From: Hyphomicrobiales bacterium
GTDB taxonomy: Bacteria > Pseudomonadota > Alphaproteobacteria > Rhizobiales > Methylopilaceae
DNA: 64,000 nt
Assembly: GCA_022842205.1 (NCBI GenBank)
Contig: JALHQA010000004.1
Coordinates: forward strand, 52,501 to 116,500
Reading direction: 5' to 3'
Positions 1 to 8,123 of this stretch are shown piece after piece (within the stretch, counting starts at the first letter, position 1; each line of letters opens with the position of its first letter). The position numbers were made by a program, and so were the translations under genes. The notes below the pieces were generated by a model, which searched no databases, was not told the DNA's origin, and worked only from the letters and a program-made list of their open reading frames with translations.

Positions 1-94
1 AGCCACACCCTGCGAAAGACGCCGGTCCGCATATTGCAGATTTATGACAGCCCGTGCTTATAGCCCCAATAAGGGGCAAAAAACGGGCGGACGC

Positions 95-739
95 ATGCTG
101 GGCTGGTTTCGGAACATGATGCCGAAGGAGGAGCGCTTCTTCGAGTTGTTCACGCAGCACGCGCTTCTGGTGGTCGCCGGTGCCGAGGCGCTTCAGGGGC
201 TTCTGAGAGGGGGCGAGCAGGTGCCCCACTATGCGCGGATCATTGTCGAGCGCGAGGACGAAGCCGACGACATAACCCGCGAAGTGATGATCGCGCTGCG
301 CCGCAGCTTCATCACGCCCTTCGACCGCAGCGATATCCAGGGCCTGATCCAGTCGCTCGACGACGCCATCGACCAGATGAAGAAAACGGTGAAGTCGATC
401 GAGCTGTTCGAGCAGGTCGAGTTCGACCCGCGGATGGCGGCGATGGGCGATGCGATCGCCGAGGCCGCGCGCCTGACCGCGCAGTCGGTGGCGCTGCTCG
501 ACCGCGTCGGCGCCAACGCGCAGAAGCTCGGCCAACTGACCGAACAGGTCACCCGAATCGAAGGCCGCTCGGACGATCTCCACGAAGAGGGGCTGAAGGA
601 GCTGTTCCAGAAGCACCGCGACGGCAACGCCATGCCCTATGTCATCGGCGCGGAGATCTGGGGCAATCTCGAGCGCATCATGGACCGGCTTGAAGATGTC
701 GCGAACGAAATCAGCGCCATCGTGGTCGAGAACGTCTGA
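95..739 (+). CDS. DUF47 family (PhoU-like) phosphate transport accessory protein
   Basis: This 214-residue protein belongs to the DUF47/TIGR00153 family, which is PhoU-like, all-helical and cytoplasmic and is thought to control Pit-type phosphate carriers. The sequence opens MLGWFRNMMPKEERFFELF, typical of the family. It continues with amphipathic helices that carry the acidic pattern EREDEADDITREV, a probable metal-binding E/DxxxD signature. The open frame extends 17 codons upstream (ATG at 44), but that extension is not family-like, so I start at 95. It lies 3 bases before the Pit gene, so the two are almost certainly co-transcribed and translationally coupled. Family assignment is firm; the exact regulatory action is inferred from related proteins. 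Confidence 0.9.
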   Translation: MLGWFRNMMPKEERFFELFTQHALLVVAGAEALQGLLRGGEQVPHYARIIVEREDEADDITREVMIALRRSFITPFDRSDIQGLIQSLDDAIDQMKKTVKSIELFEQVEFDPRMAAMGDAIAEAARLTAQSVALLDRVGANAQKLGQLTEQVTRIEGRSDDLHEEGLKELFQKHRDGNAMPYVIGAEIWGNLERIMDRLEDVANEISAIVVENV

Positions 740-742
740 TCC

Positions 743-1753
743 ATGGAGGCGATGATTCTTGCGACGCCGGTTCTGTTCGCGCTGATCGGCGTTGCGCTGC
801 TGTTCGACTTCCTCAATGGCCTGCACGATGCGGCGAACTCGATCGCGACGATCGTGTCGACCCGCGTTCTCAGGCCGCGCTACGCCGTCATGTGGGCGGC
901 GTTCTTCAATTTCATCGCCTTCCTGTTCTTCGGCCTGCATGTCGCCGAGACGCTCGGCAAGGGGATCATCGATCCCAACGTGGTCGATCCGGCCGTCATC
1001 TTCGCGGCGCTGATCGGCGCGATCGCCTGGAACGTCATTACATGGGCGCTCGGCATCCCGTCGAGTTCTTCGCATGCCCTGATCGGCGGACTTGTGGGGG
1101 CGGGCGTCGCCAAGGCCGGAGGCGGCGCCGTGGTCGTCGCCGGGCTCGTGAAGACAACAGCGGCCATCGTGCTGTCGCCGATGACCGGGTTTGTGCTGGC
1201 GCTCCTTCTGGTGCTCGCCGTGTCGTGGACATTCGTCAAGCAGACACCGTTCTTCGCCGACTCGACTTTCCGGGTCCTGCAGTTTGTCTCGGCCTCGCTC
1301 TATTCGCTCGGCCATGGCGGCAACGACGCGCAGAAGACCATGGGCATCATCGCCGTCCTGCTGTTCTCGCAGGGATTGCTCGGTGACGAGTTCTACGTGC
1401 CGTTCTGGGTTGTCATCACCTGCCAGGCGGCGCTCGCTCTCGGAACGCTCTTCGGCGGGTGGAAGATCGTGCATACGATGGGATCGCGCATCACGCGCCT
1501 GACACCGATGCAGGGCTTCTGCGCCGAAACAGGCGGAGCGATGACATTGTTCGGTGCGACCTGGCTCGGCATTCCGGTATCGACGACGCACACGATCACA
1601 GGTGCGATTATCGGTGTCGGCGCCGCGCGCCGTACCTCGGCGGTCAGGTGGGGCGTCGCGCGTCACATCGTGGTGGCGTGGGTTCTGACGCTGCCGGCGA
1701 CAGCCCTCATCTCCGCCGCCACCTATTGGGCGCTGACGGCCCTGATTTCCTAG
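743..1753 (+). CDS. pit: PiT family inorganic phosphate transporter
   Basis: This is a 336-residue integral membrane carrier of the PiT (PF01384) family, which takes up metal-phosphate with protons at low affinity. Two inverted halves each carry the family signature: LNGLHDAANSIA near residue 28 and LGHGGNDAQKTMGI near residue 190. About ten hydrophobic segments are visible. Bacterial Pit of this shorter class is usually 330-340 residues, so it is full length. It follows the DUF47 gene by 3 bases, the standard pit-accessory arrangement. Its stop meets the stop of the convergent EamA gene with a 4-base overlap, so no terminator fits between them. Confidence 0.93.
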   Translation: MEAMILATPVLFALIGVALLFDFLNGLHDAANSIATIVSTRVLRPRYAVMWAAFFNFIAFLFFGLHVAETLGKGIIDPNVVDPAVIFAALIGAIAWNVITWALGIPSSSSHALIGGLVGAGVAKAGGGAVVVAGLVKTTAAIVLSPMTGFVLALLLVLAVSWTFVKQTPFFADSTFRVLQFVSASLYSLGHGGNDAQKTMGIIAVLLFSQGLLGDEFYVPFWVVITCQAALALGTLFGGWKIVHTMGSRITRLTPMQGFCAETGGAMTLFGATWLGIPVSTTHTITGAIIGVGAARRTSAVRWGVARHIVVAWVLTLPATALISAATYWALTALIS

Positions 1754-2670
1754 TCGACGATATCGGCCGTCGGCGGCTTCTTCTCGTGCAGCAAGAGGAA
1801 CAGGCCGGCGGAAATGACCACTGCCGCGCCGGCAAGTGTCCAGGCATCGGGGACGTCCGAGAAGACGAGCCATCCCGTCAGGATCATGAACACCAGCTCG
1901 ACATAGACGAACGGCGCCAGCACGGGCGCCGGCGCGCGCGCATGCGCGAGGATGAGAAGGAAGTGTCCGAAGCCGCCGAGGGCGCCGGTGGCAACATGAA
2001 GCGCCCAGATCCACGCATTGTCCGGCCAATGCCAGACGAACGGCATGATCGGCGCCAGCGCCAGCGCGCCGAACAGGCTGGTGATCGCGATCGATGTGCG
2101 GGCGCTGTCATAGGCCGACACAAACCGTGTCGCGATGGAATAGAATGTCATGCACACAGCGTTTGCGAGCGCGAGCAGATAGGCGAAGTGAAAATCGCCG
2201 AAACCGGGGCGCGTGACGAGCAGGACACCGCCAAGGCCGACGAGAATGACGATCATCGCCTTGCGGCTGACCCATTCGCCGAGAATGGGGCCGGCAAAGG
2301 CCGCGACGAGCAGGGGGACGAGGAACGAGATCGTTACAGCCTGGTCGAGCTGGATGAAGGCAAGCGCCGAGAAATTGAAGACCGTCGTGCCGGCGAGCAG
2401 TATCGAGCGCAGCATCTGGAGGCCAGGCCGTTTGGTCCGCCAGACGCCGGGCACCGTCCAGGGATTAAGAACGATGGCGGCGAGAAGCGCGTGGAACACA
2501 TACCGCAACCAGGCGACTTGCAGCGGGCTCTCATACGCGGACAGATATTTTGCCGTTGTGTCGAGCACGGTAAAGAACGCCATCGCGCCGACCATGAGTG
2601 CGATGGCGACAAGACGCATGCGCCGGGCGGCCTGCGCGCTGTCGGTCAGATGGTCGAGCTGTACGGGCAC
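1750..2670 (-). CDS. EamA/DMT superfamily permease
   Basis: This is a 306-residue, ten-helix transporter of the drug/metabolite superfamily with two EamA domains (about residues 20-150 and 165-295). Visible marks are repeated hydrophobic segments and the conserved LRYVFHALLAAIV and FVYVELVFMILTGWLVFSDVPD stretches. The substrate cannot be read from sequence; relatives export amino acids, purines or metabolites. The start used is a GTG two bases after the stop of the upstream ABC ATPase, suggesting coupling. An in-frame ATG at residue 18 is an alternative. The C-terminus ends in a short basic tail (HEKKPPTADIVD). Confidence 0.85.
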   Translation of the reverse strand: MPVQLDHLTDSAQAARRMRLVAIALMVGAMAFFTVLDTTAKYLSAYESPLQVAWLRYVFHALLAAIVLNPWTVPGVWRTKRPGLQMLRSILLAGTTVFNFSALAFIQLDQAVTISFLVPLLVAAFAGPILGEWVSRKAMIVILVGLGGVLLVTRPGFGDFHFAYLLALANAVCMTFYSIATRFVSAYDSARTSIAITSLFGALALAPIMPFVWHWPDNAWIWALHVATGALGGFGHFLLILAHARAPAPVLAPFVYVELVFMILTGWLVFSDVPDAWTLAGAAVVISAGLFLLLHEKKPPTADIVD

Positions 2671-2672
2671 GA

Positions 2673-3422
2673 TTACGTTTGCAGAGGCAGGGCAGCCCTG
2701 AGGCGCCTGGAAACGTCCTGCGCGTATTCGGCGTAGGCCAAGGTCGTGCGGAAGGTTTCCATGCGAGGATAGGGCTCCGCAATCGCGGTTTCGCCGGCAA
2801 GGCGCCCGGGACGCGGCGTCATGACTGCGATGCGCGACGACAGATACACGGCCTCGAAAACCGAATGGGTGACAAAAACGATCGTCAGCTTCAGGCTTTC
2901 CCGCAGATTCAGCAATTCGTCGTTCAGACGGAACCGTGTGATTTCGTCGAGCGCGGCGAACGGCTCGTCCATCAGGAGGAGCGCGGGACGCGTGACCAGC
3001 GCCCGGGCAATGGCGACGCGCATTTTCATGCCGCCCGAGAGCTGGCTGGGCTTGGCCGCGGCGAACTCCGCCAGCCCGACGAGGTTCAGTACCTCCGTGA
3101 CGCGCTCCTGCGCCTGCGTCTTCGATACCCCGCGCAGCCTGAGCGGCAGCCAGACATTGGCAAAGGCGCTGGCCCAGGGCATCAGAGTCGGCTCCTGAAA
3201 CACATAGCCGGTTTCGGGCGGCCGTCCTGAGGTCCAGACGATCTCGCCCGAACTCGGCGTGTCGAGCCCGGCGATGATCCTGAGCGCGGTCGTCTTGCCG
3301 CAGCCGGACGGGCCGATCAGGCTGACGACCTCTCCGGCGTTAACCGTAAGGTCGAAACCGTCGAGCGCCTCGACGCCGTTGGCGAAGGCTTTGGATACCC
3401 CGGAGAGACGGACAAGCGACAT
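2673..3422 (-). CDS. ABC transporter ATPase, nitrate/sulfonate/taurine (SsuB/TauB) type
   Basis: This is a 249-residue cytoplasmic ABC ATPase. All motifs are present: Walker A GPSGCGKTTALRI, Q-loop YVFQEPTLMPW, signature LSGGMKMRVAIARAL, Walker B LLLMDEPFAALDE and the switch histidine in FVTHSVFEAVYL. The FQEPTLMPW Q-loop and the overall pattern match the nitrate/sulfonate/taurine or HMP-import group. The frame stays open far upstream, antisense to the pcp gene. I start at MSLVRLSGVSKAF because that is where family similarity begins. No permease or binding protein is adjacent; the next gene is an EamA carrier. Its partner subunits must be elsewhere or lost, and the substrate is unknown. Confidence 0.88.
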   Translation of the reverse strand: MSLVRLSGVSKAFANGVEALDGFDLTVNAGEVVSLIGPSGCGKTTALRIIAGLDTPSSGEIVWTSGRPPETGYVFQEPTLMPWASAFANVWLPLRLRGVSKTQAQERVTEVLNLVGLAEFAAAKPSQLSGGMKMRVAIARALVTRPALLLMDEPFAALDEITRFRLNDELLNLRESLKLTIVFVTHSVFEAVYLSSRIAVMTPRPGRLAGETAIAEPYPRMETFRTTLAYAEYAQDVSRRLRAALPLQT

Positions 3423-3512
3423 GGCGCGGGGTGATAGCACGGCAAGCCTGATCAAGCATGAAGCAATCCCCGGCTTGTGCCATCCGGCCGCTCTGCCTAG
3501 GTTGCGCCCGTC

Positions 3513-4169
3513 ATGACCGTCCTGATTACCGGTTTCGGGCCCTTTGACGGCGGCAGCAATGCCTCCGAGGTTCTGGTGCGCGCGGCCGAGGGCCGGCGCG
3601 AGGCGCTCGGCGCGCGCCTGAGGTCCAGGGTCGAAACCCTCGTCCTGCCGGTAGACACGGTGCGCGCGGGCGATCTTCTGGCGGAAGCCGCGGAGCGTGC
3701 CCGGCCGTCCCGGCTTCTGATGACCGGGCAGGCGGCGGGAAGAAACCGCCTCTGCCTTGAAAGAATTGCCACGAACCGCCGCGATTTCCGCGTGCCCGAT
3801 GCGCTCGGCGTCAAACTGAGCGGTGTTCCTGTTCTCGATGCCGGACCCGAGACGCATGTTGCGACGTGGCCGGAACTTGAGGGGACGGCGGCCGCCCTGA
3901 ATGCGGCGGGGATACCGGCGGAGGTATCGGAAGATTGCGGCACGCATCTCTGCAATCAGCTTCTCTACCTCGCGCTGCACGCCGCGCGCGAATCCGGGCA
4001 GTCCTATCTCGCGACGTTCCTGCATGTGCCGCTTCTGCCGGAGCAGGTGATTGCCGGAGAGCCCGCCGCGCAACGCCATCCGAACTGTCCGTACATGCCG
4101 CTCGACATGACTCTGCGCGCACTTGAAATCGTTCTGGAGCGGACAGCCGCGCTGGGAGCTGCCGCATGA
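3513..4169 (+). CDS. pcp: Pyroglutamyl-peptidase I (peptidase C15)
   Basis: This is a 218-residue cytoplasmic cysteine peptidase that removes N-terminal 5-oxoproline from peptides. The catalytic triad can be read directly: Glu83 (CLERIATN), Cys147 (DCGTHLCNQLLY) and His171 (FLHVPLLPEQ). The N-terminal VLITGFGPFDGG motif is diagnostic. Length matches the family (about 215). It is divergent from the ABC ATPase gene and overlaps the following creatininase-like gene by ATGA, so it is the first gene of a three-gene unit. Another cysteine (Cys142) lies near the nucleophile, where many homologues have alanine. Confidence 0.93.
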   Translation: MTVLITGFGPFDGGSNASEVLVRAAEGRREALGARLRSRVETLVLPVDTVRAGDLLAEAAERARPSRLLMTGQAAGRNRLCLERIATNRRDFRVPDALGVKLSGVPVLDAGPETHVATWPELEGTAAALNAAGIPAEVSEDCGTHLCNQLLYLALHAARESGQSYLATFLHVPLLPEQVIAGEPAAQRHPNCPYMPLDMTLRALEIVLERTAALGAAA

Positions 4170-4969
4170 CAAGCCCGAATCCCGTCTGGTCCGAAATGGC
4201 ATGGACCGATTTCCGCGACACCGAGGACTGGATCGCCATCCTTCCCGTCGCGGCGCTGGAGCAGCACGGTCCGCATCTGCCGCTCGGCACCGATACCGAA
4301 ATCATGCTCGGCTATATTTCGCGCGTGATCGCGAACCTGCCGAAGGAGGTGCCCGCCAGCTTCCTGCCGCTGCAGAGCGTCGGCCTTTCACCCGAGCATG
4401 CGGCCTTTCCCGGCACGCTGACGCTGTCGCCCGAAGCCGCGCTCGGTTCGTGGGTCGGCATCGGCGAGAGCGTTGCCGCGACGGGCATCCGCAAGATCGT
4501 TTTTATTTCCTCGCATGGCGGAAACAACGGCCTGCTCGACATTGCGGCCCGCGAAATCCGCGCCCGCCTCGGCATGCTGGCTGTCACGGCCAGCTTCGCG
4601 CGGTTCGGCTATCCGGCCGATGTGTTCTCGGAGGACGAGATCCTGCACGGCGTTCACGGCGGCGAGATCGAGACCAGCCTGATGCTCGCGTTCCGGCCCG
4701 ATCTCGTGCGTAAGGACAGGATCTCGGAGTTTCCGGCGGAAACGCTGCGCATGGAACGCGATTTCAAATGGCTTCGAGCAGCGCGCCCCGCAGGTTTCGG
4801 CTGGCTGGCGCAGGACCTCAATCCCGAGGGAGCGGTGGGCAATGCGGCAGCCGCGACCGCAGAAAAAGGCCGCGCGGCGGCTGACTACGGCGCGCGCGCG
4901 TTCGTCGAGCTTCTGCAGGATGTCGCGGCTTTTCCGATGGAGCGGCTGCGGGCCGGCCCGCTCGGCTGA
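4166..4969 (+). CDS. Creatininase family amidohydrolase
   Basis: This is a 267-residue metal-dependent amidohydrolase of the creatininase/FAPy-deformylase family (PF02633). Expected metal ligands are visible in order: Glu and His in ALEQHGPHLPLGTDTE, Asp in the same block, His in FISSHGGNNGLL and Glu in HGVHGGEIETSL. The family includes creatinine amidohydrolase, ArfB-type formamide hydrolases and MftE, so the substrate is not decided by the motifs. It overlaps pcp by four bases and lies four bases before a DUF985 cupin. The context with a 5-oxoproline peptidase suggests a role in turnover of a small amide, which is inference only. Confidence 0.85.
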   Translation: MTSPNPVWSEMAWTDFRDTEDWIAILPVAALEQHGPHLPLGTDTEIMLGYISRVIANLPKEVPASFLPLQSVGLSPEHAAFPGTLTLSPEAALGSWVGIGESVAATGIRKIVFISSHGGNNGLLDIAAREIRARLGMLAVTASFARFGYPADVFSEDEILHGVHGGEIETSLMLAFRPDLVRKDRISEFPAETLRMERDFKWLRAARPAGFGWLAQDLNPEGAVGNAAAATAEKGRAAADYGARAFVELLQDVAAFPMERLRAGPLG

Positions 4970-4973
4970 CATC

Positions 4974-5405
4974 ATGAAGACAGCCAAGGACATCATCCGG
5001 CTTCTCGGCATGAAACCGCATCCGGAAGGCGGCCATTTCGTCGAGACGTTCCGCGATCCGAAGATCATGGGCGGAAGAGCCGCCTCGACCGCGATCTATT
5101 TTCTGCTGCGGCGCGGCGAGCGTTCTCACTGGCACAAGGTCGATGCGGCTGAAACCTGGCACTTCTACGCCGGCGATCCGCTGAAGCTGCGCCTGTCGCG
5201 CTATGGCGAAGGCGAGGATGTCCGCGTGCTGGGGCCAAATCTCCTGACGGGAGAACGGCCGCAGATCGTCGTGCCGGCAGGCGTATGGCAGGCGGCGGAG
5301 AGCCTCGGCGACTGGACGCTGGTCGGCTGCACCGTCGCGCCGGGATTCCGCTTCGAGGGATTCGAGATGGCGCCGAAAAACTGGGAGCCGCGCCCAGCAC
5401 GCTAG
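4974..5405 (+). CDS. DUF985 cupin-fold protein
   Basis: This is a 143-residue single-domain cupin (PF06172, DUF985). It shows the family opening IIRLLGMKPHPEGGHFVETFRD and the cupin metal-binding stretch SHWHKVDAAETWHFYAGDPL, with His residues able to bind a divalent metal. The closing VGCTVAPGFRFEGFEMA is conserved. I start at the ATG four bases after the preceding stop; an upstream extension of this frame overlaps the previous gene and has no family similarity. The biochemical role of DUF985 proteins is unsettled. It is the last gene of the pcp unit and converges on the lipase-like gene with only 8 bases between. Confidence 0.85.
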   Translation: MKTAKDIIRLLGMKPHPEGGHFVETFRDPKIMGGRAASTAIYFLLRRGERSHWHKVDAAETWHFYAGDPLKLRLSRYGEGEDVRVLGPNLLTGERPQIVVPAGVWQAAESLGDWTLVGCTVAPGFRFEGFEMAPKNWEPRPAR

Positions 5406-5413
5406 TCGGCGCG

Positions 5414-6718
5414 CTAGCCGTCGCGGCCGTTTCGCGGTTCCTTGTCCGAGTCGACGAGATAGAAGCGTTTCTCGATCGGAATATTCGTCCGTACGACCTC
5501 TTTGGTCTTCTCATCCTTCGCGTACGCTTTGCCAGGCGCGCGGATCGAAATCTGTGCGCCGCAATCCGACGGCGCGGGCTTGCCGGCGAAGCGGTCGGCG
5601 ATCCATGCCGCCATCGGTTTGGCCGCAAGGCCGCCCGTTTCTCCGTGTCCACCGCGTACGGGAACAAGGGTCAGGCGCGTGCCGCGGGCACACAGCTTCT
5701 CGGCATAGACCTGTGTCACCGACGGGCGCACGAGATGGTCGGCGGTACCCTGCGCCAGAAACACCGGCACGCCGGCAGGCGTCGGGCCGGGGGAGTTCTT
5801 CGCAAGCAGCGCCTTCCAGCGCGGCCTGGCCGTGACATCGCCCTGCAGGAAGCCTTCGCGTTCGAACGCCTGCTCGGCAAACAACAGCTTGATCGACTGG
5901 CCGAATTCCATATTGCAGCCGCCCGCGATATTCTTTGCGACGAGGCGTACCGGCTTGGCCAGCACGTCGTCGAGCGAAAGCCCGTAGATCTTCGACCATG
6001 CGGCAAGAGCATAGGTCGCGAACACGCGACCGATCGGGTCATCGCCCGACTCGCGGATGAGAGCGCCGAGATCGGTCGGCGGGGCGGCGGCGGCGATGCC
6101 CGCAAGCTTCAGTTCCGGCGCGTATGCTCTGGCCATGTTGCCGGCATAGAGCGCGGCGTGTCCGCCCTGCGAATAGCCCGCCGCGACGAAGGTGTTGCTG
6201 GCATCCGCGTCCGGCAATGCACGCGCGGCACGCGCCATGTCGAGAACCACGCGGCCGGTTGCTTCGCCGATGAGATAGGGATGGGAGCCGCTAACGCCGA
6301 GCCCCGGATAGTCCGTCGCGGCGACGATCATGCCTTTCGCCAGCATGTCCTGCATGCCGTACATATTGGTGTAGAGGCTTGGGTACATCGACCGCGCACA
6401 GCCCTGTGCTATGCCGCTCGTCGCGGGAGCCCAGCTGACAATGGGCCGGCCATTCCTCGGCGCCGCGCCGTTGGGAATGACGACGACGCCCGACACCGCG
6501 ATGGGTTTTCCCGAGCCAGCGGTCGATCGGTAGATCACGCGATAGGCAGCGGAAGCGCCCGGCGGGGCGTTGAACTTTTCGGCACGGATGATCGAGCCCG
6601 GCCGGCCGGCCAGTTCAGCCGCCGCCACGCCATAGAAGCCGTCAGCAGCGCGCGACGGCGCCGTGGCGGGGAGAAGAAGGGCTACAGCCGCAACGGCAGC
6701 AAGAATTCGGTTCCGCAT
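5414..6718 (-). CDS. Secreted alpha/beta hydrolase, secretory lipase (LIP) family
   Basis: This is a 434-residue exported hydrolase. A clear Sec signal peptide (MRNRILAAVAAVALLLPATAPSRA) fixes the start at 6718 rather than the longer frame. The nucleophile elbow GYSQGGHAALYA and upstream oxyanion-type segment ATDYPGLG fit the LIP/secretory lipase group (PF03583), as does VSGVVVIPNG near the N-terminus. A late GHGE (VPVRGGHGETGG) can supply the catalytic histidine. The C-terminal 50 residues are charged and less conserved. The likely role is periplasmic or extracellular ester hydrolysis; the substrate is unknown. It stands alone on this strand. Confidence 0.82.
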   Translation of the reverse strand: MRNRILAAVAAVALLLPATAPSRAADGFYGVAAAELAGRPGSIIRAEKFNAPPGASAAYRVIYRSTAGSGKPIAVSGVVVIPNGAAPRNGRPIVSWAPATSGIAQGCARSMYPSLYTNMYGMQDMLAKGMIVAATDYPGLGVSGSHPYLIGEATGRVVLDMARAARALPDADASNTFVAAGYSQGGHAALYAGNMARAYAPELKLAGIAAAAPPTDLGALIRESGDDPIGRVFATYALAAWSKIYGLSLDDVLAKPVRLVAKNIAGGCNMEFGQSIKLLFAEQAFEREGFLQGDVTARPRWKALLAKNSPGPTPAGVPVFLAQGTADHLVRPSVTQVYAEKLCARGTRLTLVPVRGGHGETGGLAAKPMAAWIADRFAGKPAPSDCGAQISIRAPGKAYAKDEKTKEVVRTNIPIEKRFYLVDSDKEPRNGRDG

Positions 6719-6881
6719 CGCATTCCAACGCACGGCAGGGTCGAGGGTTTCATGGCCACCGTGCCCGCACATCTAAACGCCGGACATTTCAGCACTATGT
6801 CCTTAATGTTTCGCGGTGCTACAAAGCCCTTCCACTATAGGAGAAGCGCTGTCCGCATTGCGGCGCGGTTAAGGTGATGTT

Positions 6882-7025
6882 TTGAACGGACGGATTTTTG
6901 TCATCTTGTTCGCGGGGCTACTGGTGATCCTGACCGCGACCGCGCTCTACACCAATCTCAAGCGGGGACTGCCTTTGCGCGACGGCGCGGGGCAGGCAAC
7001 TCAGGGCTCACCAGCGCCGCAATGA
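6882..7025 (+). CDS. Small single-pass membrane protein (47 residues, TTG start)
   Basis: This short frame uses a TTG start preceded by AAGGTGAT with 8 bases of spacing, a credible ribosome binding site. It reads (M)NGRIFVILFAGLLVILTATALY followed by a basic turn TNLKRGLPLRD and a polar tail. That is one membrane helix with a positively charged inner flank. The last 68 bases are antisense to the 3' end of the HPP/CBS gene. I do not recognise a family. Supporting it are the binding site and the coherent hydrophobic helix; against it are the rare start codon and small size. Confidence 0.45.
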   Translation: MNGRIFVILFAGLLVILTATALYTNLKRGLPLRDGAGQATQGSPAPQ

Positions 7026-8103
7026 GATCCGACTGCGTGACGATACCGATGAGGCGGTTGTCCTCGCCGGTCACCGGCATGTGGTGAAGGCCGCCATCCG
7101 CCATCAGGGGCACGATGTCGGCTATCGGCGTGTCCAGGCGGGCGCTGCGCACCGCACGGGTCATGATCTCGGCGACGCTGCGGTCTTCCTCGTCGGCCAT
7201 CGCGAGATTGAGAAGATCGGTCTGGGTAATAATGCCCGCGACCTGGCCGTCGCCATCGACAACAGGAAGCGCCTTGATGTCGTGTTCGCGGAGCAGCGCA
7301 TAGGCATCGCGCAGGCCCGCGCCCGGCAGCACGGTCACCACATCGCGGGACATGATGGCGCCGCAGGTGATCTCGCTGGAGAGGCGCCTGTAGGCGTTGC
7401 GCTCCGCTTCGCGGACGATGCCGGCGATGTCTTCGGGATTTACGTCGAAGAGCTGGTTGTGCGCGCGGAGCACGGCCTCGATGTCGGCGTCGGTGAGGCC
7501 GACCCTCGAAGTTGGATGAGGGTCCTTCGTGGCGTGGGTGTTCGGCGCGGCGACCGGTTTGTGCGGATAGGAACGGCCGGTGAGGTTGTTGTAGACGACA
7601 GCGGCAACGACCAGAAGCAGCGTATTGACGCCGACCGGCCATAGCACGAATTCGTAGCCGGCCGCATGGACCGCGGGGCCGCCGAGAACGGCGGTCAGAG
7701 CCACGGCGCCGCTCGGCGGATGCACGCAGCGGAAGGTGATCATGAGCGCGATTGCGGCGCCGACGGCGACGGCCGATGCGATGAACAGATCCGGAATCCA
7801 GATCAGCGCGGTGACGCCCACGATGGCGGCGATAAGGTTGCCGCCGATGATCGACCAGGGCTGGGCCAGCGGGCTCGCCGGCACGGCAAACAGCAGGACC
7901 GAGGAAGCGCCCATCGGGGCAATGAGCAGGGGGAGCGCGAAACTGTCGCCCAGCGCGAGCCGCGAGATATAGCCGGTGACGAGAATACCGATCAGTGCGC
8001 CGACGGCCGCGCGCAGCCGCTCGGTCCAGTTGGCGGCTTCCATGGTCGGGGCAAAACGCTTGAAGAAATCGGCAAGCATGGGCGCGGAAACTAGCCTCTG
8101 CAC
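6958..8103 (-). CDS. HPP family membrane protein with tandem CBS domains
   Basis: This is a 381-residue protein with an N-terminal HPP domain (PF04982; about residues 20-175, four helices), carrying the name-giving segment FRCVHPPSGAVALTAVLGG. A C-terminal CBS pair (about residues 245-375) follows, including ITQTDLLNLAM and GIVTQSDLIAALV. HPP proteins are proposed inner-membrane transporters, with nitrite uptake shown for some plastid members, and CBS pairs usually sense adenosine nucleotides. The start may be residue 1 or the ATG at residue 9 (8079). It lies 20 bases downstream of the DUF2066 gene on the same strand. Confidence 0.88.
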   Translation of the reverse strand: MQRLVSAPMLADFFKRFAPTMEAANWTERLRAAVGALIGILVTGYISRLALGDSFALPLLIAPMGASSVLLFAVPASPLAQPWSIIGGNLIAAIVGVTALIWIPDLFIASAVAVGAAIALMITFRCVHPPSGAVALTAVLGGPAVHAAGYEFVLWPVGVNTLLLVVAAVVYNNLTGRSYPHKPVAAPNTHATKDPHPTSRVGLTDADIEAVLRAHNQLFDVNPEDIAGIVREAERNAYRRLSSEITCGAIMSRDVVTVLPGAGLRDAYALLREHDIKALPVVDGDGQVAGIITQTDLLNLAMADEEDRSVAEIMTRAVRSARLDTPIADIVPLMADGGLHHMPVTGEDNRLIGIVTQSDLIAALVSPELPAPRRRAKAVPA

Positions 8104-8123
8104 AAGTTGCAGGCAATTGCTGT

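Noticed and set aside
1459-2736. 425-codon plus-strand frame antisense to the EamA gene
   Set aside because: It mirrors the EamA permease codons, has no domain, and is rich in Arg/Asp/His as antisense frames of GC-rich genes are.
3423-4202. N-terminal extension of the ABC ATPase frame, antisense to pcp
   Set aside because: Pcp on the other strand has an intact catalytic triad; the extension has no ABC or other similarity.
5285-6877. 530-codon plus-strand frame opposite the lipase-like gene
   Set aside because: It is a shadow of a gene with a signal peptide and nucleophile elbow; composition is typical antisense.
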